Below, piece after piece: positions 37,433 to 47,661 of a stretch of 64,000 nt of DNA. This DNA is from Phorcus lineatus (Eukaryota > Mollusca > Gastropoda > Trochida > Trochidae): assembly GCA_921293015.1 (NCBI GenBank), contig OV121086.1, positions 37,075,194 through 37,139,193 of the forward strand, written 5' to 3'. Position 1 is the stretch's first letter, and each line of letters begins with the position of its first letter. Below the pieces are notes generated by a model. It was not told the DNA's origin. It worked only from the letters and a program-made list of their open reading frames with translations, and ran no database searches. The position numbers and the translations under genes are program-made.

Positions 37433-37545
37433 CTTTTATCTACCCTCTCTCAAACCCTCCTGTTCTGCGAGGAACGCGCACCTTGCAGGGGGGCCATCTG
37501 GAGTGGCCGCGTGTCCCGTCATCTGCTGGGGTTGTGTTTCAGTTG
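37433..37545 (-). promoter_or_regulatory. Core promoter of tropomyosin copy 3
   Basis: Read on the minus strand: CAACTG (37545-37540), the box AGATGGCCCCCCTGCAAGGT, continuing GCGCG (37500-37475 region), and GATAAAAG (37440-37433). Box and TATA starts are 60 bp apart, as in copy 1. The transcribed sequence after the TATA is nearly identical to that of copy 2. Confidence 0.73.
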
Positions 37546-40500
37546 ATCCATTTGCTGTAACGTTTAGTAACTATACATATCTATATATCACAATGACCGG
37601 TACTCTCTTCCATGTGAGATGAGGATCACAATGGGGTGTATCCCTTCTTCGACAATTTATTCATTTCTCGTTTGCTTCGGTTGGTATAGAATTTAAATGA
37701 GAATAAAATTTAAAGCTAATTTCGTGTATATCGCAGGTATGTTTTCCTTTCAGTTCCTACGTGATAATCGATTCAAAAGATCCCCTTGTTAAATTCAATA
37801 TTCAGTGTTATACTTAAAGGAGTTATAAATGGTATCAATATATAGAAAATAATCTCCAAAAGGTTGTAGAGAAGCAAATTTATTTGAGTTTATTCGAAAT
37901 ATTTTTCAAGTATTCTGTTTTGGCCTTAAATGGAAAAAATATGTCACTCACACTTGAATTGTGGACTTTTATATGTGGAAATTATATTTTCATATCTCCA
38001 TATGTAAGCGGATTTGATTAGATTTTATTACAGAAAATACGATTATTCTTCCACTCTTATGCAATGCAAAATGTTATACATTATATGGAGGGTCTTGTTC
38101 TGCCTTTTTGAGATATTATCTTCTGTGGTTTTATTTCCATTTTGGATACATTTATTTTATAGTTGTCATATCTTTATCAAGGACAGTTGTAAGTCATAAA
38201 ATGATTCTTAGTTCTGCTTTTTGAAAATAATCTTTGACAAAATTTCAGATCTTTTAGAATTGAATTATTGTTTGGCGTATCTTCACTTTTTTCATTTTTC
38301 ATGAAATGATTTACAAAGTTTAATCTAAAATAAGTATTTTTCCTTCACATCATCTAGGGGAAACTGTCGGAATCCCGAAAAAAAATCGAATTAAGACAGA
38401 TGTATAGGAATTTATGACGGTGCTATCCCTGTTGGGAGAGAATGCAAGGTACCTACAATCTTGAGATTATAAAAGTGTCAATTATGTTTTGAGAAATACA
38501 ATTCACACCTAACACGAATTCGAAAAAATATGCACTCAACTCGGAAATGATGTGAAGCTTGTTGTTCATCGTGATATAAAGAATTGTAATGTTAAATAAC
38601 GTCATCACTCCCTGGGTCGAAATATTCATTCTTTCTCATTGTTAGGGGCGTGTGATCTACTCTTAGAAAACACTTCCTTTTTATCATAATAGAAAAATGG
38701 GAACCATTACTTCCATTTTGTATTTGTATAACGTATGATGTACATATTAATTTGATATTTTGAATACATGCTGTGACTTAATACGGAGGCATATATATAT
38801 GTTTCTCTATACATAGATCCAAGACCCCCTACGACTCAATCACCCACTAAATATCTACGAGGACCTACTGCAAGCATCTACATTACAGTGTATATACACA
38901 TCTCTGCAACGTTGCATCAAAACCGATAACGACAAACTGTAATTATATCTCCCAAGATTGTACATTATGTCTTGTTTGCACTGGCTAATTTGGCGTCTAC
39001 CATAGGTGCCTCTTATGCCATTTTACTTGTACCTTGTAACCTACAGCACATGAAACATGAAATTCAAATGTTTCATGAAATGACACTTTATAAAATAATT
39101 GGTAATTTGCAAGAATAAATAAGTCTTAGGAAATATTTTTTCAAATGATAACAGAGAAGTATTCAAAACTTGAGTCTATTTTAACAATGAAATTTAGTCC
39201 AAAGAACGCAAATATGATATTGAATAAACAAATGTTTGAAAAAAAGATAGGTTTGAAAACAAATCCACTATTGCTCATAACTTCATTTGAAGCCTTAAAC
39301 ATATTTTATTCAAAATATAGTTCCGCTGAAGAAATTTTGGAACACAATCTCATTTTCACTTACATTATGCCACATGTGTTTATTATCTTAAACGTCTGTG
39401 GGTCATGACGTGCTATATGAATGAGAGGCCTATACATATCTATGGTAATGTGATATATGAGTCATTTCAATAAGGACAAACTATTTTATTGTTATTTAAG
39501 TTTTCCCTATAGAAGTAATTTTTGTGTATCAGATATATTTCCAAAAAAGGAATTCAGAATTGATAAAATTTTAAAAACTATTTTATAACTTTCTTTTAAC
39601 GATATTTGATTTACAGAATATAGGTTTAATATAGGGCAGGTACGCATTATCAGAGCAATGGAGTCGAGGTTATGAGTAAAATAGCCAACATCTGGTTCCG
39701 CCGATATTACTCACACCTTGTTGGAGAGCTTCTACTCGTTCTAGTCCCATAGAGAAGCTGACACGAGGTAAGACCAATTCCTTATATCACAAAAAATATT
39801 TTAAACTTGTAAATTTGATATAAAAGGCAAGAGGCAAAAAACGCAAAAGTCCCAAACTTTGGACACATAAACAATAAAAAGTTCTCATCTTCTATTTCGA
39901 ACTTTCGTTTACGAAGGACAAAGTCTATTAAGTCTTATCATTTCAACCAAAAGCACATGTGAACTTAGAAACGGAAGTTATTAGACCTATTTCATATTTT
40001 AAAAATTTCTCACAGACTAAATCTTTGTCGAGACGGTAGACTTGAAGGGACAGTTCCGTACTCGTGAATGGAGCACGGAGTTTGTTGTATCAATCCCCTA
40101 TGCTAAAACTCATGCTCTCCAGAAGAGCTGGCTGCTGCTGTAAATTACAGTCGATGCAAATCGATTAAGTATGATGACACAGATTTGGCATAAAGTTACC
40201 ATTTCGATTTAGAATAGCGCCTGCTGCGTACTGATTACTTAATAGTCATTCTAAGAAACTTAACTAAAGCAGACATGAGGACACATTGGAGTTGAGTGTG
40301 TATAAAAGGTTAAAAAATATGTAACTAGTATTTACGTGAAATAAACACGTGTTTTAGGTTTCTGGGTCGATATTTTGCTGTGGTGCGATTTGAAAACTAT
40401 GAGTTCATCTATTTTTGTATAGGGCCAATATCAAGTTACGCTGCTCAGCGATTTGCTCTTAGTTGATATATATTTGGAATTTTGAAATTAATGTGGCATA

Positions 40501-40930
40501 TGTTTTGAATTTACCGTATTTGGCACGGATTAAGGCAATCAAAATGTTATGAAAAACAAGTAGCGTCCCTAAATATGTCTTTATATAAAATAAGTTTCTT
40601 CCTGTTAAGATATGGTCTAGATTACTCAGTTTGATATTTGAGGTTTCCACATTTTCAATAGATCTTTATCTCTTTGTGTAAATTTCTTCATTGAATAATT
40701 ACTATTAGGAACATACGGTACAACGGCAAGATGTATCGAAAACCTATAATTTCGAGAGCATCAGTTCTTCAACTTAATGAATCTTCAATACTAGGGTTTC
40801 TTAAGCATTTGTTAAATTATATTATATAAGTTATCTTCCATGCAGTTTCAACATGTTTCATAAATGATTTCAATTTTTGCCACAATTTTGATAATGATAA
40901 ATATCACCCTTTCAATGTTTTACTTTTCAG
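37546..40930. other. Intergenic DNA and possible leader exon of the galactose sulfotransferase gene
   Basis: Mostly AT-rich with no coding exon. A strong donor (CACGAG/GTAAGA, GT at 39767) closes a less AT-rich stretch at about 39640-39766 and may mark a 5' UTR exon of the plus-strand gene that follows. This is a guess from one splice-like site. Confidence 0.3.
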
Positions 40931-40935
40931 AAACA

Positions 40936-42895
40936 ATGATTCTTCGACAACGAGTATATTCAAGGTACAATTTTATTCTTTTCTGTCCAATATAAGTACT
41001 TCTTTTTTATCACTTACATTAAACTCAAGTTGAAATTCCAACGTTCAAGTTTCAGTAAAACTTATTTTCAACACAGTAAGAAATGAAGTCGATAATTGAT
41101 ATATCCGGCTATGTTTCAGATTAGCTTTTACATAAACTAAACTTTGAACTGAAAATTGAAAGAGAAATATCAAAATGTGAAGATCCTCCTCCTTTGTAAA
41201 GTCCAATTTATCTCTTGATTTAGATTCCTGGTTAGGACATAGCTTTGCTTGGGACTTATTGCACTTTGACTGATATTCTGAATGGTCTGTGTGACAGGCT
41301 AAACAAAACCATCGACAAAGTTTGATAATCGTGAATTCCATTTCCAAGCTCAAGAGGCAATATGATACAAAGAAAAACAAACTCATTTCCTGCTTTTGAA
41401 TACTATGTAGTTGGTTTGCAGACAAGAAATCGAACCATCGTGTGAAGCCATGATTATCTTTAACAGGAATGTTAAATATCAAGTTAATATCAAAGTTAAT
41501 ATCGTACGACAGGTGTATACTAATAGATCTGAATAGAATGTTAAAATAGTTTAACTTTTATATAGTTATAAGTTATATATACTCATGTTTTTCAGCTTTA
41601 CCCTTTAATATTATAATGAAATGTAAATAGATAAAGGAACTTTATATATTGAATGCGAAAAAGTAGATGGTTTCCCCCTTCACACGTTTAAAGTATTAAT
41701 TTAAATCAAATCTCTTTATATGTAATTTTCAAATTTCAAGATATCATTTTGCTTACATTTCAGAATACTGGTCGTTATTGTCACATTTCTGATATTTCTG
41801 TTGATCGTTTTACGAGGTCCTTTCCTGATATCAACTTCAGCAAGAGTAGGGAAATCGCTTATATCCGGAATATTTCAACAGAGGCAAGCTAAACCGGAAG
41901 TCCGCCATATTGGATTTCTGAAGGTCCACAAATGTGCAAGCACGACTGTCATGAATATCTTCTACAGGTTTGGTTTAAAAAGAGATTTGAACTTTGTCAT
42001 CCCAATAAAAGGCAATTACATACATTTTCATTCTCAAAACCGTCCAATTATGGAGATACCACCGCCTTTTGGATCAGATTATGATATTCTGTGTAATCAC
42101 GTTCACAAATTTGACAACGTGACCTTTTCATCCCTTTTGCCCTCTGATTCCGTGTATATTGCCATAATAAGAGATCCCTTTGACAGAATGAAGTCGGCCT
42201 TTCATTACTATAGAAACGAAATGAAGATGGAAGCACTCTTGAAGATTAATTCAACTAATCCGTTTAAAACATACATGAAGAGACCAAAGTACTATGAGTC
42301 AAAATGGCGTGGTTCGTCTTTTACGAACAACAAAATCGCTTTTGATTTTGGATTCCCTGTTCACAAATTTCGGAACCGGAGTAATATCAAGGAGTGGGTC
42401 AAGTATATCGACGAAACGTTTCATTTGGTTATGATCAGTGAATATTTCGAGGAATCACTGGTTCTGATGCGAAGGATGTTGAATTGGTCCATTAAGGATA
42501 TAATATACGTAAGAATAAACTCAAACCCGCGAAACAGCCTAACTACGAGAACTGTAACAAAAAGGTTGAAGCCATACCTCGAACTGGACTATTTGTTTTA
42601 TGAACACTTTCTTCGAAAATTAAAGAGAAACATGGTGCTGGAAGGACAAGGGTTTCTTAAAGAAGTTGCATATTTCAAGACATTGATTGAGAAAAACGCT
42701 CAATTTTGTTCTGACAATATTCCACATAGTGAGTTAGAATTCCCCTCAAATGATTTTCATGAGTATTTCAGCGTTAGTGTTGAAGAGTGCGAGTACATAT
42801 ACAAGCCGGAGAGAGATTTCTTGAAGTTGATGAGAGACAAGCAGATCGAAAAAGTGAAGAAAATGGGAGCTAATGTGACAAAATTAATAACTTGA
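40936..42895 (+). CDS. Galactose 3-O-sulfotransferase-like type II Golgi enzyme (386 aa)
   Basis: Two coding exons, 40936-40964 and 41764-42895. The first follows an AG acceptor and encodes only MILRQRVYS plus two bases before GT; the second completes Arg10. The join gives a short basic cytosolic tail, then a membrane anchor (ILVVIVTFLIFLLIVL, about residues 11-26), the type II topology of Golgi sulfotransferases. The lumenal part has a 5'-phosphosulfate (PAPS) loop GFLKVHKCASTTVMNI (about 60-75) and a 3'-phosphate motif AIIRDPFDRMKSAFHYY (about 143-159), as in the Gal3ST/galactosylceramide sulfotransferase family, which moves sulfate from PAPS to the 3-OH of galactose. The loop has Cys-Ala where vertebrate members usually have Thr-Gly. 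Several N-glycosylation sequons (NVTF, NRSN, NWSI) are present. At 386 residues it is slightly shorter than human GAL3ST1. The acceptor is unknown. Confidence 0.88.
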
Positions 42896-43326
42896 TATAC
42901 CTTCTTCGATTGGCATTTAAGAAGCGAAGAATGATGAAGGCAAATGTTTGGATAAACAACATCTTTACAGTAAGAACTTGCTTGAAAACGACATTTCTAA
43001 TCTATGTGGAAACATCGCCTACCCAGAATAAATAACTTGTTTATCCATTTACTCGCCTAAATCATTCTTCAGGTTAGTAAACCGCTTTGAAAATATTATA
43101 TATTATATAAACATATACCACATTTTAGCCCAGAGAACAACATGAGGTAATCATGTTTGATTTGGTTTGTAAACGATTAAAAAAAATATCTTCCGAACGA
43201 GGGGAGACAAATATGCACGAGATTCATAAAAGGTCAAATGGTACACTTCCGAGTGTTTTCTGTATCACTTATTTTCATCCATTTGAATCGCACACATACA
43301 TCTAGCCACTGTTGTGACGGTCTTTA
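42896..43326. other. 3' flank of the galactose sulfotransferase-like gene
   Basis: Probable 3' UTR. An AATAAA at about 43027-43032 (CCCAGAATAAATAAC) is a candidate poly(A) signal about 130 bp after the stop. Confidence 0.4.
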
Positions 43327-43650
43327 TTTAAGTGACACAGAATTTGTTTCATAATTAACGTTGCTGAAACATTTTCCAAAAATACCATATGTCCTATGTA
43401 AAGTTAAAATTATGTCGTTAAAACTTGCATTCTTGCCACTAAAATGATAAAATCATTACATCTATTTCTTTTCAATAACGATCGGAAAACGGCCATATAA
43501 ATGTTAAGAGGTCGAAATTTGTTTGAAATACTAGTTATGTGATAAACTTAACACTTGCCATAGGTGTCTTTGTGTCTGCTGTAAAAAAGTTTCCAAAATT
43601 ACGTTTGAGTCATCATTGAATCGATCACAAATCATATATACATATACCGA
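43327..43650 (+). mobile_element. Truncated TTAA-bounded MITE (copy 4)
   Basis: The left end TTTAAGTGACACAGAATTTG matches the family terminus, and the interior has GTGTCTGCTGTAAAAAAGTT, AAATTACGTTTGAGTCATCA and CGATCACAAATCA. The right half, with GACTCCAATAAC and the terminal repeat, is missing, and the GCGCGC run is lost. Confidence 0.6.
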
Positions 43651-46155
43651 TTCTCTGATGAAAGACCTCAATAAGTTTTTCCTATTGTGACGTATAAATT
43701 GAAATAAACTTTTAAATCTCTTGTGGAATACGACTTTAGATATGTTGACTTGCGTATGCTCGAAGTTACTTTTTAAACCTTTAATCAAACTTCCCAAATA
43801 TGTTCGTGATTTTTCGGGACATATTTCTATCGTTTACAATAATGAGATTTTTTGCTGATAACGATATCACACTATCTTTTTAAATGTGTTTCTTTTGAAA
43901 TCCTATCTTATAAAAATCGTTTCTTTCAAACATACTCTAACCGTGAGCCCAACTACTGAAAATTATCAGAAAATCGTCGATTTAAAATGATGTTTTGTCA
44001 TAAAAGGTTGAAGCAACAGGAGATAAACTTCATACAATTAATCCAAATAATGTTTAAATTATAAATTACAGATAGTAATTATAAATGAAGAGATTTCGCA
44101 AATAGTCTAAAAGGAAAAATAATGATCTAGAAATAAACATATATTTTACTACATGTAAACCAATCTCGCTAAAACTATAAGCGTACAGTGTAATGATAAA
44201 CGTCCGTAAGAACGGGCCCTGGGAACTTCTAATATTCCCGCCTGTTTTAACTAGAACAAAGAGATATCAGTTTGAATAAAGAAGTTAATCAAGTGATTAA
44301 TAAACATAAACATCCAAATTTTTGGTTGATTATTGAAGTACAAGAGACATTTCAGATTTTTAAGTCTGAGTTGTGGTTCAGGGTCGGTATTCCTTTAAAA
44401 TGTTGAAATGTAATAAAGAGATTGGAATATAGAAAACATTTTCTACACCTCATTCCATAAAAACATTGAAACATTAGAGCACAGAATGATAGAGACAACA
44501 AAAAAATTAAAATATATGAAATTGTATATAATTGTCCAACAATATTCTTTTAATTGTTTCAAATCGAACTACGTGATTCAATACTTTAAGAATACTACAA
44601 TACTAAACAACAAGAATGAGAGTTTGAAATGTCAAACAGTTTCTTCAGAAACAAACAACGTTTACACTTTCACAAATAACTTAAGTCACAAGAAGCCAAA
44701 ATACACTGTAGTATTAGCTCAAGCTTTCCTTCGCTTTGGAAAGCCGTGCCAATGTAAACAGAACAGGTACACATGCGTGTGTTAAGTATAACCCTTGCTT
44801 GTCTGGGACAGACACATTTGATGTGACAATATTTTGTCAACAACGTCAACTAAACATCACAACGTCTTCCATGATGTAAACACGACATTGGGTGTGTGAC
44901 ATAAAATCAGTCTTTTAGTACATGGGAATGCTATGATAGGCTGCGACTTCAGAGAACACATGAGAATATTTTGATGTAACCGTCTTTTTCTGAGACTGAA
45001 ATAATTTCAAAGCTGGTCGTTATTTCATGGGTACGTAGTGTTACAAACTTGTCTTTAAAATGTTCATGAAATTGTATGATTTCAACCCGTCATAAACGTC
45101 AAGGGAATAGCTAATTCCCTGCTTGAAAACATACATGGAAATGTAGTGGTTATATCTGTGCTTAAAACATACATATGAATATTATATATCTCCTTAAAGA
45201 GCCTGACATATCGGAATCCGGTCCGCCATCTTGTTTTGGGGAAATGACATGAAAGAATGCTCTGTACTTTTACTAATTTTACACCGTTATAAAAATAAAC
45301 TATATGTATGGATGGAATATCAACACAATCATAAATGATTTTTATCCTAAGACTAATCAACAATACCATGTAATGTCGTAGTAATGCTTTTCACACTCGT
45401 AGCGTTGATCCATGGCTTCACTTCTCATTCTTGTTTTATTTTACCGAGTGCGCGCGGGTATCTGCTATTGTAAAATCAAAAATCACAAAAGTTACTCTCA
45501 GAGCATGTTTCAACTGTGTCATGTTATAATCAAGTACTAATAACTTACATGTAAAAATGGAATTTACCCTTTAATTTCATTTCCACAAAAAAGCACCCCC
45601 ACACTTTCCTTTTAAATGTATGTACCCGTTTGAAATACCCACTAAGTTTTAAAACATCGTATCATACCCACAACTGCAAAAGCTTATCGGGAGCTCATAT
45701 AGGACGAAACTTTATAGCATTTAAATTCAACAGGAGTTTGTCTAGGACGAAGGGAAGCGTGTGACACGTCCTTCCATGTGGAAGAAATACACATCTGTAC
45801 CTCCCTCAAACTGTAGCATGGGGTCCAAAGTAGGATCTGCTAATTTTCAGTGTGTCATGAATATTTCAGTGATTTTACTCAATGACATACTGTTTTTTGT
45901 CAGGGAAACATGAAGTAGATAGAAGGTATATAATTGTAAAAGGTGAATCTTTCCCTCAAATATTTTCAAATAAACTGAAAATAGATATAGCTTTAAAGTA
46001 TATATTCATAAATGGTGGTTAGCTGCAACACTTTGTTTCAGACCTCAGTTAACTTAATTTACCTTTTCCTCCGAGATCCTTTTTTTAATTGTTTATCGTT
46101 AAAAAGTAATCGTAAAACCGGAGACCGTAGGGTGTACGGTACGGTTTTAATCATG
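43651..46155. other. Intergenic DNA between the two sulfotransferase genes
   Basis: No gene recognised. A 99-codon frame at 44486-44785 is AT-rich, low in complexity and matches no family I know. Confidence 0.4.
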
Positions 46156-46633
46156 TTAAAGAGCCACTCCGTGAGTTGTTGGAGTCATTTATGCCAAACT
46201 TAATCAATGGTGTCATTTGGTCGCGAAGTGTCGACCGTTACCAAAAAGACACATTTTAAAGCTTAATGTTTTTTTACAGTGAGAATATCAAGGTAGAATG
46301 TCGCAATTATGATCGAAAACCGGACAGTGGCGCGCGTCAAATAGTCAAACGTAATTTTTGAGACTTATCAAAAACAGCCAGGAGGACAGTTAGGAGTTGA
46401 TAGTGTTTGTTAGGTTATATAACTAGTATACATGTATACTGGACGTGATATCAACACCTCTGTGCATAAATAAAGGCTGAATTTATATTTTCATTGAAAA
46501 CCAGTATTTGTTATGTATATGTCTTTTGGACATGAAAAGTTAAGATGTTTTGATTTTATATCACCACTTATGACATTTAGGTTCGTATCAAAGGCAAAAA
46601 ATATGTTATGAAAATCACGGAGTGGCTCTTTAA
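46156..46633 (-). mobile_element. TTAA-bounded MITE (copy 5, inverted)
   Basis: It starts TTAAAGAGCCACTCCGTGA and ends with the exact reverse complement, TCACGGAGTGGCTCTTTAA, a perfect 19-bp inverted pair. GTTGGAGTCA just inside the left end and TGGCGCGCGTCAAATAGTCA inside show that it lies inverted relative to the other copies. With the copy at 60.9 kb it forms a subfamily whose terminus reads AGAGCCACTCCG in place of AGGGACACAGAG. Confidence 0.9.
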
Positions 46634-47470
46634 TCTGCAAGAGACACACATAACCCTGAATGAATTGTCTTCAATGAAACTCATCGTTTCTGGAAATAAA
46701 ATGTCAATTGCAAAACTCAAATATAAAATAAATTTTTAAAAGTCATTTCTTGATTATGGAATTCTTCCTTCAATCATATTGAAGGCGTTTTATGTTGAAA
46801 ATATACACCAGCAACCAATCTTGATTAATATTAAGTATGGTGACTTGACCACTTCTCTCTCTAGCCATTGGTCATGCTTTCATAAGTATAGAAGATGTTA
46901 CATAAGAGATTTTATTACTCTCTCGTTGGAGATATCGTTGTTTGATAAATCTGCAGTGTTCTTACACAATGTGTATATAACATCGAGTAGTGTCGGAGTT
47001 GCACGTGGCAGTGCCTGTTCGTGCAAAGCGTGCAATAAATGTCACTCCAATTAGCTGTTATTTGAGTTACATTAAACCGGATCTTCCACAAAGTTACCAG
47101 TGAAAGATATGTTGGTGCCACTGTGAGCACCATTGATATTTTGAAGAGATTTTACAACGCGTATAGGCCTGACGTCGGTATAATGTGTATGCATTGTGTT
47201 TTATTCATTTTTAAAAAATATTAAAAATACAAAACTCCTTAATCGGTACAGTGTTATATATTAGTCTCGCGAATAATATTTGTAAAAAACTTGTGAATGG
47301 TACTGGGATGCTCGATTTTGCACTTAAGATACAATCAATTTACTTGTTTCATTGATATTTTAATACGCAGGACGTTGTATAGTAGTTTCTATATACAAGC
47401 GAGGGGACTCGACTGTCTACATCCCGACCGTTATCAGAAGCTGACAAGTGCAGCCCACATGTATCTCGGT
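46634..47470. other. Intergenic DNA upstream of the carbohydrate sulfotransferase gene
   Basis: No feature supported apart from the promoter-like sequence that begins just after it. Confidence 0.35.
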
Positions 47471-47507
47471 CACGTGACCTTTCGGAAGTAAACATTTCCT
47501 AACAATG
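47471..47507 (+). promoter_or_regulatory. Probable TATA-less promoter of the carbohydrate sulfotransferase gene
   Basis: An E-box (CACGTGACC), an ETS-type core (CGGAAGT) and an ATGGCG motif occur within 40 bp, in a locally GC-richer stretch 155-190 bp before the start codon. No TATA box is seen. The motifs are visible; promoter function is inferred from their clustering and position. Confidence 0.4.
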
Positions 47508-47540
47508 GCGCTGCCCCGAGTTCCAAATTTGCAAGTGTGA
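47505..47540 (+). CDS. Possible upstream open reading frame (11 codons)
   Basis: ATG at 47505 in the putative leader opens MALPRVPNLQV and then TGA. If transcription starts upstream of it, scanning ribosomes would meet it 122 nt before the main start. Its ATG may instead be only part of a YY1-like promoter motif. Confidence 0.25.
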   Translation: MALPRVPNLQV

Positions 47541-47661
47541 AATTTTAATGTTGGTAAATCACCAATGGTTGTTGCTTAGTGGCTGAAAGCCATGTGGTTG
47601 TAATGTAAGGAATTTTGATTGTTGTCGCAAGCCTATTTTGCCTCGAAAGTTGACCATCAGT

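Noticed and set aside
44486..44785. 99-codon plus-strand frame as a small secreted protein
   Set aside because: No signal peptide, no family match, Asn/Lys/Thr-rich as expected of AT-rich noncoding DNA; chance is likely.
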